Positions 41,767 to 50,218 of a DNA stretch of 64,000 nt are shown in pieces (position 1 is the first letter of the stretch; each line of letters begins with the position of its first letter). The position numbers and the translations under genes are program-made. The stretch spans positions 62,001 through 126,000 of the forward strand of contig CAYFIY010000001.1 of the NCBI GenBank assembly GCA_964343275.1, read 5' to 3'. The stretch comes from Hadarchaeum sp964343275. GTDB taxonomy: Archaea > Hadarchaeota > Hadarchaeia > Hadarchaeales > Hadarchaeaceae. Below the pieces are notes generated by a model. It searched no databases, was not told where the DNA came from, and worked only from the letters and a program-made list of their open reading frames with translations.

Positions 41767-43157
41767 TGTTTTTGTCTTCTACCTTTTTCCCCTAATTTGA
41801 TTTTTGCCAATAGTAGTTTGGTGACAGCCCTTGGATTTGCTCGTCCCTTTGTGATCCTGATGACCTTTCCGGTCAAGTAATTCATGGCTTCCTTTCTCCC
41901 GTGGTTATAGTCCTCAACTGCCTTGGGGTTGTCTTTAATTACCTTGGTTATAGCCGCTCTTAGTTCTGATTGATTGAGAGGGCTGATCCCGATTTTTAGC
42001 AAAATTTCCTCTGGCTCGGATGGCTCTTTTGCGAGCTCACGGAGCAAGATTTCTCCCTGTTCAGGAGTCACCCGTTTTTTCTTGACCATGCGGAGCAGTC
42101 CAGACAGCTGGGCCGGAGTGAACTTGATATCCGCAGCACGTAGCTTCATGTAATTCATAACTTTCTTCAACTTGGTTCTAAACCATGTGGCGGTTAGATC
42201 AGGGTCGACTTCTTCTGCCACCGCTTCGAATAGATCGGCTAGCTCCCGCTCGCTGACAATGACTTCAGCGGAAGCACGGGATATCCGGTACTTTTCGATT
42301 AGACGCTGTTCTCTCAAGTGTGGTGGTTCAGCCATTTTGGATAGTGCAGTTTCTACTCTTCCCTTGTCCAAGGTTAGTGGAAAAATATCCGGGTCGGGAA
42401 TGTATCGGTAATCCTCCTCAATCTCCTTGGTCCTCATGGGAACTGTGATCATCTGGCTTTCAAGAAACGCACGAGTTTCCCTAGCTACCGTCTCGCCACG
42501 CTTCATCTTCTCCTTCTGGCGGATTATTTCGTACTTCAGCGCCCGGTAGGCACCTTTTACCGAGTTTACGTTTTTAACCTCAACTCTACCTCCTCCCTCA
42601 ATTGAGACATTAACGTCGGCTCGCATCGCACCTCCCGCCTCGGGTCTAACTTTTCCCGTGTATTCCAAAACCATGGTGAGCATACGAAGGAAATTTCTAG
42701 CCTCCTCTGGAGACTTCATATCCGGCTCGGTCACGATCTCGACTAAGGGCACGCCGGATCGGTTGTAGTCCACCGTACCTGCTACTGGGTCGTATTGTCC
42801 TGGGTCCTCCTCTAGGTGTAGCTCCCGTATCTTAACTCCCAGCAGCATCCCGTCTCGCGCGATGGGTAAGCTCGTTCTCTGATACCCTGAAGGAAGATCC
42901 GGATAGTCATAATGTTTACGCTGGATATAGATTGTCTGGTCGGTGATGATTTTGCAACCGAGCATGAGTGCCATTTCGACCGCTGCCTCAACAGCTCGTT
43001 CATTCGGGGGGAGCGGCTTCGCCCCTGGAATCCCTGTGCAAATTGGACAGACATTGGTGTTGGGAGGAACATCTTGGTAGTTGGTCGAAGAATTGCAGTA
43101 CATCTTGCGTTCGGTAGCTATTTGCTGATGAATCTCGAACCCTATTTTGATGTTCAT
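41763..43157 (-). CDS. gatB: Asp/Glu-tRNA(Asn/Gln) amidotransferase subunit B
   Basis: 464 residues. The N-terminus GFEIHQQIATERKMYC starts the cradle domain with Cys pairs (CNSS, CPIC) around residues 21 and 40. DYPDLPSGYQRTSLPI near 110, EEDPGQYDP near 135 and the middle EEDYRYIPDPDIFPL near 245 are GatB motifs. The YqeY-like helical tail ends the protein. It transfers ammonia from GatA to misacylated Asp-tRNA(Asn). It overlaps gatA by four bases; the operon is gatC-gatA-gatB. Confidence 0.93.
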   Translation of the reverse strand: MNIKIGFEIHQQIATERKMYCNSSTNYQDVPPNTNVCPICTGIPGAKPLPPNERAVEAAVEMALMLGCKIITDQTIYIQRKHYDYPDLPSGYQRTSLPIARDGMLLGVKIRELHLEEDPGQYDPVAGTVDYNRSGVPLVEIVTEPDMKSPEEARNFLRMLTMVLEYTGKVRPEAGGAMRADVNVSIEGGGRVEVKNVNSVKGAYRALKYEIIRQKEKMKRGETVARETRAFLESQMITVPMRTKEIEEDYRYIPDPDIFPLTLDKGRVETALSKMAEPPHLREQRLIEKYRISRASAEVIVSERELADLFEAVAEEVDPDLTATWFRTKLKKVMNYMKLRAADIKFTPAQLSGLLRMVKKKRVTPEQGEILLRELAKEPSEPEEILLKIGISPLNQSELRAAITKVIKDNPKAVEDYNHGRKEAMNYLTGKVIRITKGRANPRAVTKLLLAKIKLGEKGRRQKH

Positions 43158-44527
43158 CTGGTGGTCTCCAAAGCGTGCATCACACGGAGTATTTCAAGTT
43201 CCCCAATAATCTTTCCTTGGACTTGAAGTCCTACTGGGATGCCATTGACTTCGCCCGCCTTTATCACCCCTGCACAGGTGCCAGCCAAGTTGGATGGTAT
43301 GGTGAGGTAGTCATAAGCATACATTTCCATAGGTGTGAGTTTGGTTCTAATCTTGTGAGGCAGTTTTGGGACGGTTGGACCGACTATGGCGTCAACGTGT
43401 TCCAGCGCCGTCATCAGCTCTTTGCGTATAAGTGTCCTGACTTGTAGGGCTTTTTGGTAAAATTTTCCCCAGTACTCCTTCTGGCTGATGTATCGCCCCC
43501 TTAGAATTCTTCGTAGTACCTCTTTACCGCAAGCGTCTTCGATGCGCTTTCCATACTTACGCCCGTCGAACTTTCTGGTCCCTGAGAAGAACTCAACGGA
43601 AACGATGAGATAGTATGCAAATAAACCGCGCTCGAGATTAGGAAGGCCTACTTCAACAACTTCGACTCCCAGATCCTTTAGTTTTTCAATTTCCTTGTCG
43701 ATTACTTGCATTACCGACGAGTCTGTAAGTTCCACGAACTTGGGACTGACCCCGACTCTCATGCCTTTAAGCTCGCTACCATCTAATTTCTCGGAGTAGT
43801 TTACCTTGGCAACATCAAGCATCACACACTCGTTCTGAGTTTTGCCTGCAATGGTTTCTAGCAAGAGGGCAGCTCCGACAACATCGGGCGCAAGTGGCCC
43901 TACTTGGTCCAAGCTCATCCCTAAATCGATTAACCCTTGCCTTGGTACTAACCCATAGGTAGGCTTGAGACCCACAACGCCACAGTGGCTTGCTGGGTTT
44001 CTAATCGAGCCTCCCGTATCGCTTCCCAAACACATGTCGCATAACCCCGCCGCGACCGCTGCTCCGGACCCGCTACTTGATCCCCCAGGGATGCGGCCAG
44101 AGGCCGCAGGATTATCCGTGGGTCCGAAGGCGCTGGTCTCGCCACTCGAACCACACGCGAATTCGTCCATGTTATTCATCCCTATGATAATCCCCCCCTC
44201 CGCACGAACCCGCCTTACTACATCTGCGTCATATGTGGACACGTAATCATCCAAGGTGCGGGAGGCGCAGGTGGCCCTGAGTCCTTTGACGTTGATATTC
44301 GATTTTATCCCGATTACGAGCCCAGCCAGCTTCCCGACGGGTTCACCCCTTTTAATCTTAACATCTATATCTTCGGCATCGACCATGGCGTTGGGGTTGA
44401 GTTCGATAAATGATTTGATCTTCTTATCTCGCTTTCCGATAAGCGCAAGAGAAGCCTCTACGTTTTCGGAGGCAGAGAGCTCTCCACTCCTAATCGCTGC
44501 TAGTTTGTCTACCGTTCTCTGAACCAT
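43154..44527 (-). CDS. gatA: Asp/Glu-tRNA(Asn/Gln) amidotransferase subunit A
   Basis: 457 residues of the amidase-signature family. GVSPKF is preceded by the Ser/Gly-rich signature GGSSSGSGAAVAAGLCDMCL near residue 155, and the catalytic Lys lies in VIGIKSNINVKG near 72. SDTGGSIRNPAS near 170 supplies the Ser nucleophile region. It hydrolyses glutamine to give ammonia for GatB. Middle gene of gatCAB, with a 19-base overlap with gatC and a four-base overlap with gatB. Confidence 0.95.
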   Translation of the reverse strand: MVQRTVDKLAAIRSGELSASENVEASLALIGKRDKKIKSFIELNPNAMVDAEDIDVKIKRGEPVGKLAGLVIGIKSNINVKGLRATCASRTLDDYVSTYDADVVRRVRAEGGIIIGMNNMDEFACGSSGETSAFGPTDNPAASGRIPGGSSSGSGAAVAAGLCDMCLGSDTGGSIRNPASHCGVVGLKPTYGLVPRQGLIDLGMSLDQVGPLAPDVVGAALLLETIAGKTQNECVMLDVAKVNYSEKLDGSELKGMRVGVSPKFVELTDSSVMQVIDKEIEKLKDLGVEVVEVGLPNLERGLFAYYLIVSVEFFSGTRKFDGRKYGKRIEDACGKEVLRRILRGRYISQKEYWGKFYQKALQVRTLIRKELMTALEHVDAIVGPTVPKLPHKIRTKLTPMEMYAYDYLTIPSNLAGTCAGVIKAGEVNGIPVGLQVQGKIIGELEILRVMHALETTR

Positions 44528-44769
44528 TTGGCTACCTCCACCTTGAGGCTGCCCTTTTCGTCGGAGCTGGGCATGTTGGAGATGAACCTCTCCCTGAATT
44601 CTAACTGCTTTGTTTCAGAAGTTGGTGCACCATCTGAGCGGACGATATTGTAGGCTTCTTGGCTGTAGTATGCTTCTTTTTGTTCGGGGAGGTTTTCCAC
44701 TGATTTTATGAAGGATTTCACAATTTCCTCCGCGCTCCGCTCAATATCCTCAACTTTTTCGACCATCAC
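44509..44769 (-). CDS. gatC: amidotransferase subunit C, archaeal GatC-like
   Basis: 86 residues. IERSAEEIVKSFIKSVENLPEQKEAYY (partial) gives the N-terminal helix, and NIVRSDGAPT and FRERFISNMPSSDEKGSLKVEVAKWF (partial) match the C-terminal strap of archaeal GatC. It stabilises the GatA-GatB interface. First gene of the operon, with ATG 44769 or 44766. Sequence identity in this subunit is low across archaea, so the call leans on position. Confidence 0.85.
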   Translation of the reverse strand: MMVEKVEDIERSAEEIVKSFIKSVENLPEQKEAYYSQEAYNIVRSDGAPTSETKQLEFRERFISNMPSSDEKGSLKVEVAKWFRER

Positions 44770-44896
44770 ACCCCACTTGATATCTCCACCGTTATATGAA
44801 AAGGTTAGTAATCAAATTTGGGCAACCCAGAAGAGCTTTGTAATATGTATTGAATGTGTTTAAGGTCAAAAAGAAAATTATAATTAATGATGAGGC

Positions 44897-45925
44897 ATGA
44901 AAAAGATCGCTAAATTTTGGGAGAAGCTGCCGAACGGGAGAGTCCAATGCTTCCTTTGTCCATGGAAGTGCGTGATAGCTTCAGGCAGATTGGGCGTGTG
45001 TAGGTCTAGAAAGAACGAAGACGGAAAGCTTCAAACTTTGGTCTACGGATCGATTGTTTCCATGGCTACCGACCCGATTGAAAAAAAGCCACTCTACCAC
45101 TTCTGGCCTGGCACCGATGCCTTTTCTATAGCCGCCCCTGGATGTAACCTCAAATGTTTGCACTGTCAAAATTGGGCTATATCTCAAGTGAACGTTGAGG
45201 AGATTCCACACGAGAACGTTGCACCAGAGCGAATAATTGAGCTTGCCAAGCGCTATAATTGCCAAGGAATCGCCCACACATACAGTGAACCTACTATTTG
45301 GACGGAATATATGATGGACGTGGGAAAACTTGCCCATCAGGAAGGATTGTATAACGTTTACGTGACCAACGGTTACACTAGTTTACGGGCTCTGGAGGAA
45401 ATTGGACCTTATCTTAACGCTTCAAATGTAGACGTCAAGGCCTTTACCGACAGCTTCTACCAGAAGATATGCGGCGTGCGTAGCATTCGTCCAACTCTTG
45501 AAACCTGCGAATGGTTGGTTGAGCATGGTAAGCATCTAGAGGTGACCTACCTGATTATCCCTAGAAAGAACGACTCAAGCGATGAGATAAGGAACTTCAC
45601 TCGCTGGGTTGTTAATGAGCTAAACACAGAAGTTCCGGTTCACTTCAGCCGGTTTTACCCGCAATATAAAATGGGAGATAGAGGAGCTACACCTGTGGAG
45701 ACTCTAGAGCGTGCTGTGGGAATCGCGAAGGGGGAGGGAGTTCGCTATGTGTACATCGGAAATGCCACAGGACACAAAGGGGACAGTACATACTGCCATA
45801 GCTGCGGGGAATTACTAATCGAGCGTTACGGGTTTGAAATTAGTCAATATACTCTCAAAGATAATAAGTGTCCTAAATGTGCTACAAAAATTAATATAGT
45901 TGGAAAATATGTCTCGAAGAAATAG
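44897..45925 (+). CDS. amrS: AmmeMemoRadiSam system radical SAM enzyme (AmrS)
   Basis: 342 residues. The N-terminal Cys pair CFLCPWKC near 18 and the radical SAM motif CNLKCLHC near 90 precede ISQVNVEEIPHENVAPE. A C-terminal zinc site has CHSCG and CPKC near residues 300-330. AmrS proteins co-occur with AMMECR1-type (AmmeMemoRadiSam system) and Memo-like proteins, and their substrate is unproven. The Memo and AMMECR1 partners are not in this window. Spacing of one base to the convergent phosphomutase gene. The gene starts at ATG 44897. Confidence 0.88.
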   Translation: MKKIAKFWEKLPNGRVQCFLCPWKCVIASGRLGVCRSRKNEDGKLQTLVYGSIVSMATDPIEKKPLYHFWPGTDAFSIAAPGCNLKCLHCQNWAISQVNVEEIPHENVAPERIIELAKRYNCQGIAHTYSEPTIWTEYMMDVGKLAHQEGLYNVYVTNGYTSLRALEEIGPYLNASNVDVKAFTDSFYQKICGVRSIRPTLETCEWLVEHGKHLEVTYLIIPRKNDSSDEIRNFTRWVVNELNTEVPVHFSRFYPQYKMGDRGATPVETLERAVGIAKGEGVRYVYIGNATGHKGDSTYCHSCGELLIERYGFEISQYTLKDNKCPKCATKINIVGKYVSKK

Positions 45926-45926
45926 T

Positions 45927-47276
45927 TTACTTGAACTTCCTTACGGCTGCCCTCAGCTCTTTCATACCTAGCTTTCCAAGCTCTTTTGCCCGCTCCTCTG
46001 AAACAGCTTCAGCGAAGCATCGGAATATCGGTTCAGTTCCGGAAGGTCTCAGCAAGAGCCAGCCATCATCGAAATTCACCCTTAGGCCGTCTGTCCGGTC
46101 CAATCTGTAATCTGAGAATTTTTGGCCGATGTTTTTTAGTATCTTCTTTTTGAGCTCGTTTGGGCACTTAATCCTCAGTTTTATTTGAGAGTAGGTAGGA
46201 AGGGTCAGGTTCAATTCAGAAGTTTTCATGTTAGCTCGATCAAGTGCCTCAATGAACTGCGCAGCTGTCATAATCCCGTCCCTGCAGAGTAGCCAATCTG
46301 GGAATATCACACCGCCGTTTTCCTCCCCCCCTATATGGCCACCACCATTGCGAAATTCCTCTATTAGCTCTGGTTCGCCAACCCGTGTTCGTACGACTTT
46401 GCCTTTCAGCTTCGAAGCCACGTCGTCGAGCACGGAACTTGTTGCAACCGTAGTTAATATCATGGGGTGGCGTCTTCCATGGAGATAATGAAGCGCCACA
46501 AGGGCAAAGACTCTGTCCCCGCTTAAGATTCCGCCCCGTTCATCAACGATGATAGTCCTGTCCGCGTCACCATCATGTGCTATCCCCAAATCGGCTCTGG
46601 AGTTTACCACTGTTTTCGCGAGTTCTCCAAGATTCTCGGGAACTGTTTCGAGCTTTCTCCCAGGGAAGGTGCCGTCAAGCTGGCTGTTCATCGATATTAC
46701 ATCACAACCGAGTTCCCCGAGTAGGTGCGGGGTCACTAGGTTGCCGACTGCATTTGCGCAGTCCACCACCACCCTGGGTCTCCGTCTGAACTTGGGTACC
46801 CTTTTCCGGAGAGCTTCGGTGTAAGGAACTATTGTCTCAGACTCCTTAACGCGTCCTATGTCGCGCCAGTTAGTCATATTTGATATTTTGGAGACGATGC
46901 GCTCTATTTCAGTTTCCTGTCTCCGTTGAAAACCTGCTCCTTCGCTGTCCCAGAACTTGATTCCATTGTACTCAGGGGGATTGTGCGAGGCTGTGATCAT
47001 GACGCCTGCATCGCAGGAGAAGTGTTTGGTGGCAAACGAGAGGACGGGCGTAGGGATTAGGCCCAGTTTCAGGGCTTGACAACCGCCAGCTGTCAGGCCA
47101 GCTATTAACGCGTGTTCGATCATCATGCCGGAGGTTCGGTTATCCCTACCTACAGCTATTCTCCCGCTGCCCCTCAGATGGACAGCTAGTGCCAGTCCGA
47201 GCTCAAGCGCTAGTTGTGGAGTTAGATCTTCGTTCGCGACGCCTCGAATCCCAAATGTGCCGAAAAGCTTTGGCAT
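45927..47276 (-). CDS. phosphoglucosamine/phosphomannomutase
   Basis: 449 residues of the alpha-D-phosphohexomutase family. LFGTFGIRGVANEDLTP starts the fold, TASHNPPEYNG near residue 95 carries the phosphoserine, DGDADRTIIVD near 235 the metal-binding Asp residues, and GGEENGGVIFPDWL near 325 with RPSGTEPIFRCFAEA near 410 the substrate loops. Members interconvert 1- and 6-phosphates of glucosamine, mannose or glucose. Its position just before the surface-glycan cluster suggests supply of sugar 1-phosphates. GlmM or ManB specificity cannot be decided. Confidence 0.9.
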   Translation of the reverse strand: MPKLFGTFGIRGVANEDLTPQLALELGLALAVHLRGSGRIAVGRDNRTSGMMIEHALIAGLTAGGCQALKLGLIPTPVLSFATKHFSCDAGVMITASHNPPEYNGIKFWDSEGAGFQRRQETEIERIVSKISNMTNWRDIGRVKESETIVPYTEALRKRVPKFRRRPRVVVDCANAVGNLVTPHLLGELGCDVISMNSQLDGTFPGRKLETVPENLGELAKTVVNSRADLGIAHDGDADRTIIVDERGGILSGDRVFALVALHYLHGRRHPMILTTVATSSVLDDVASKLKGKVVRTRVGEPELIEEFRNGGGHIGGEENGGVIFPDWLLCRDGIMTAAQFIEALDRANMKTSELNLTLPTYSQIKLRIKCPNELKKKILKNIGQKFSDYRLDRTDGLRVNFDDGWLLLRPSGTEPIFRCFAEAVSEERAKELGKLGMKELRAAVRKFK

Positions 47277-47334
47277 GATTCACTAGCTTCTAATTGTCGC
47301 ACACGATATTAAATCGTGGCGTATTAATTAACTC

Positions 47335-47439
47335 GGGCCCGTGGCCAAACCAGGATAAGGCGGCAAGTGGAAACACCCGCAAGCCTTCTATCCAATCGAG
47401 GATAGCTGCAGATCGTGGGTTCGAATCCCACCGGGCCCG
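47335..47439 (+). tRNA. tRNA-Arg (anticodon TCT) with two introns
   Basis: Acceptor GGGCCCG (47335-47341) pairs with CGGGCCC (47432-47438), then discriminator G at 47439; CCA is not encoded. T arm is GTGGG-TTCGAAT-CCCAC. Anticodon arm 3' strand is GCTGC (47405-47409), and its partner GCAGC is formed only by joining GCA (47363-47365) with GC (47383-47384). Intron 1, 47366-47382 (17 bases, position 29/30), fits a perfect bulge-helix-bulge: bulge CAA, helix GTGG/CCGC, bulge AAG. Intron 2, about 47391-47403 (13 bases, position 37/38), leaves loop CTTCTAA with anticodon TCT. Intron 2 edges are less sure, since its flanks can pair continuously. Confidence 0.8.
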
Positions 47440-47526
47440 TTACTCTGGATCTTGTAGTTTATCTTTATGCTTTAGTCTACCATATTTTAAGGCTCGGAGA
47501 ATATTGTAGGGGATAAAACGGCAAAA

Positions 47527-48402
47527 ATAAGCATTATAGGCAGCGGTGTCGTGGGTACAATAACTGGCAGGGGTCTCAAGAAGTTAGGCAACAAATTGGT
47601 ATTTTTTGATATTAGTGAAAAAAAGGCAAAGGCGCTCAGTAGATTAGGACTCCACGTCGTTGTCGATATTTCTGAAGCGGTGGAAAACTCCGAAATATCT
47701 CTAATAACTGTGCCCACCCCTACCAACGGTGGAAAAATTGACCTGAGTTACATCAAGGCAGCTATCCAAGGATTAGGTAATAGTCTGAGGCGCAAGGACA
47801 GTTACCATTTAGTGGTGGTAAAAAGTACGGTTGTTCCAACCACTACTGAAAAGGTTGTCATCCCCTTGTTGGAGAGGAGTTCCGGTAAAAAGGTCGGGAA
47901 GGCTATTGGTGTTTGTGTGAACCCAGAGTTTCTCACTGAGATTCAAAAATCTTGGACCGATGACAAGGAATTCACGAGAGACTTCTTTAGCGAGGAGAGA
48001 ATCATAATTGGTGAGGTCGACAAGAAATCTGGCGATATCATTCAGAAATTGTACAAGCCATTGAAAGTCCCCATTTTTCGAACTAGTTTGAGGACGGCCG
48101 AGATGATAAAGTATGCCAGTAATTGCGCTTTGGCTAGTCGTATCTCCTACTGGAACGAAATCTTTTACATATGCAAAAAGATTGGTGTGGATTCTAATTC
48201 CGTGGCTCAGTTAGTTGGTCTCGACCAACGGATAGGAAAATACGGAACAATCCACGGTAAGGCTTTCGGGGGGAAATGCCTTCCAAAGGACTTGGATGCA
48301 TTTATAGCCTTTTCGAACGAAATCGGATATAAACCAAAACTCCTACAAGCTGTTGCCAAAATAAATAAGAAAATCAGGAAAGATATAGGGGTTAGGGACT
48401 AG
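47527..48402 (+). CDS. short UDP-glucose/GDP-mannose dehydrogenase-like protein
   Basis: About 290 residues. The Rossmann motif GSGVVGTITG is encoded at about 47539-47568, upstream of the first standard start (GTG 47551). The true start must therefore lie earlier, perhaps ATA 47527 or ATT 47533, unless a base is missing. The next upstream in-frame stop is at 47488. VPTPTNGGKIDLS near 70, the central dimer helix TAEMIKYASNCALASRISYWNE, and AFGGKCLPKDLDAF with the catalytic Cys are present. The C-terminal UDP-binding domain found in full-length enzymes is absent. A longer paralogue is at 53089. Confidence 0.75.
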   Translation: MSIIGSGVVGTITGRGLKKLGNKLVFFDISEKKAKALSRLGLHVVVDISEAVENSEISLITVPTPTNGGKIDLSYIKAAIQGLGNSLRRKDSYHLVVVKSTVVPTTTEKVVIPLLERSSGKKVGKAIGVCVNPEFLTEIQKSWTDDKEFTRDFFSEERIIIGEVDKKSGDIIQKLYKPLKVPIFRTSLRTAEMIKYASNCALASRISYWNEIFYICKKIGVDSNSVAQLVGLDQRIGKYGTIHGKAFGGKCLPKDLDAFIAFSNEIGYKPKLLQAVAKINKKIRKDIGVRD

Positions 48403-48410
48403 GTGGCTGC

Positions 48411-49262
48411 ATGAAAGTAATCATCCCTGCTGCCGGTATGGGGACAAGACTCCTTCCCGCGACCAAGGAGCAACCGAAGGAGATGTTGCCTCTTTTTGCC
48501 AAAACAAAGGGAGGACAACATAGCTTGAAGCCCCTGCTGCAGCTCGTCTTCGAGCAGCTCTACAGCGTGGGGTTTCGCGAGTTTTACTTCATCATAGGGA
48601 GAGAAAAGCGGGCCATAGAGGATCATTTCACACCTGAGTATGAATATGTGGAAATGCTCGAGCGCAAGAGGAAAAATGAACTGGCTGGCGAGTTGCGGAA
48701 CTTCTACGATAAGATAGAAGGTTCTAAGATAGTCTGGGTCAACCAGCCGGAGCCAAGAGGATTCGGCGATGCCGTGTTAAGGGCGGCACATTTCGTTCGC
48801 GATGAGCCCGTGTTCGTTCACGCAGGCGACACCTTTGTTGTATCCGAACGAGATCGACATCTTCGGGAGTTAATCAAAACTCATAAAAATCTAGACGCTT
48901 CTATGACTTGTCTTTTACGTGAAGTTGGGGATCCGAGGCAGTTTGGCGTGGCGGAGGTTGAAAGGATCAAGGGGGATGTCTTTAAGCTAAATAGATTAGT
49001 TGAAAAACCAACAAAACCGAAGACCAATCTAGCCATAATGCCTATTTACATCTTTGCTCCCGTCATTTTCAAGGCGCTGAACGAGGTACGTCCAGGAAAG
49101 GGCAACGAGATTCAATTGACAGATGGCATGCAAAAGCTCATTAAAATGGGTCTAGGCACATATGCTCTCAAGATGCGTTCTAATGATATTTGGTTAGACA
49201 TCGGCACCATCGAAACATATTGGGATGCCTTAAAAGCTTCTTTTGACCACTTTGTTAGGTGA
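48411..49262 (+). CDS. galU: UTP-glucose-1-phosphate uridylyltransferase
   Basis: 283 residues. IIPAAGMGTRLLPATKEQPKEMLPL (first part of the signature) is the nucleotide-binding N-terminus; DAVLRAAHFVRDEPVFVHAGD follows, and RLVEKPTKPKTNLAIMPIY contains the catalytic Lys region. It forms UDP-glucose from UTP and glucose 1-phosphate, feeding the dehydrogenase genes in the same cluster. ATG 48411 follows GGTGGC at nine bases. Starts nine bases after the short dehydrogenase and is followed at once by the UXS-like gene. Confidence 0.85.
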   Translation: MKVIIPAAGMGTRLLPATKEQPKEMLPLFAKTKGGQHSLKPLLQLVFEQLYSVGFREFYFIIGREKRAIEDHFTPEYEYVEMLERKRKNELAGELRNFYDKIEGSKIVWVNQPEPRGFGDAVLRAAHFVRDEPVFVHAGDTFVVSERDRHLRELIKTHKNLDASMTCLLREVGDPRQFGVAEVERIKGDVFKLNRLVEKPTKPKTNLAIMPIYIFAPVIFKALNEVRPGKGNEIQLTDGMQKLIKMGLGTYALKMRSNDIWLDIGTIETYWDALKASFDHFVR

Positions 49263-49266
49263 GAAA

Positions 49267-50211
49267 TTGAAATTAAATAAATTAGCCTTGGTCACAGGTG
49301 GGGCGGGTTTTGTAGGATCATGGCTATGCGATCGACTTCTTGAGATGGGTTTACATGTAATATGTGTGGACAACCTTGCTTCGGGAAACAGGCGAAATAT
49401 AGCCAACCTCTTTACAAACAAAAAGTTCAAGTTCGTGGAGTACGATGTAACAAAACCGATGAATATACGGGGCGCTGTAAACTACGTTTTTAATCTGGCG
49501 TCTCGAGCCTCACCGGTAGACTTTAAGAAATATGCGATTGATATTTTGCTGGCTAATTCTACTGGGACTCGAAATGCGCTGGAATTAGCTAGGCAAAAGA
49601 AGGCAAGACTTCTGTTGGCTTCTTCTTCCGAGGTGTATGGGGATCCTCTCGAACATCCTCAAAAGGAGGAGTATAGAGGGAACGTCAGTACCACTGGTCC
49701 AAGATCACCCTACGATGAAGCAAAGCGGTTTGGAGAGGCGCTTGCATCCGCTTATCATAAGACTCATGGGATGGACATCAGAATCGCCCGTATCTTTAAC
49801 ACCTATGGGCCTAGGATGAGAAATGATGATGGACGGGTAATCCCAAATTTTATCACACAAGCTCTGAAAGGACGACCAATTACCGTTTACGGGGATGGCT
49901 CCCAGACTAGGTCTTTTTGCTATATCGATGATCTGATTGATGGAATTTCGAAACTAATGTTTGTGGATGGATTGGGTGGCGAAGTGGTTAACTTGGGAAA
50001 TCCAGATGAAATCAACGTCTTAGAGGTAGCAAAACTTGTAAAAAAATTAACTGGTTCAACGTCAAAAATAGTTTTTAAACATTTACCCCAGGATGATCCC
50101 ATTCGTAGAAGGCCAGAGCTATCTAGGGCCAAGAGACTTTTTGGTTGGAAACCTGCTGTATCGTTAGTGGAGGGGCTTGGAAAAACTATAGAGTACTCTC
50201 AAATGAAGTGA
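49267..50211 (+). CDS. UDP-glucuronate decarboxylase-like (UDP-xylose synthase) SDR protein
   Basis: About 315 residues. ALVTGGAGFVGSWLCDRL is the NAD-binding motif. Then NLASRASPVDFKKYAID, SSSEVYGDPLEHPQKEEY, GPRSPYDEAKRFGEA (Tyr-x3-Lys) and ARIFNTYGPRMRNDDGRV (18 residues) match UDP-xylose synthase rather than simple 4-epimerases. It would convert UDP-glucuronate to UDP-xylose (with loss of CO2) using product of a UDP-glucose dehydrogenase. TTG 49267 is preferred, with GGTGAG at 49258-49263; the frame could begin at TTG 49243 inside galU. It is followed by convergent methyltransferase gene 7 bases later. Confidence 0.78.
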   Translation: MKLNKLALVTGGAGFVGSWLCDRLLEMGLHVICVDNLASGNRRNIANLFTNKKFKFVEYDVTKPMNIRGAVNYVFNLASRASPVDFKKYAIDILLANSTGTRNALELARQKKARLLLASSSEVYGDPLEHPQKEEYRGNVSTTGPRSPYDEAKRFGEALASAYHKTHGMDIRIARIFNTYGPRMRNDDGRVIPNFITQALKGRPITVYGDGSQTRSFCYIDDLIDGISKLMFVDGLGGEVVNLGNPDEINVLEVAKLVKKLTGSTSKIVFKHLPQDDPIRRRPELSRAKRLFGWKPAVSLVEGLGKTIEYSQMK

Positions 50212-50218
50212 AATTACT

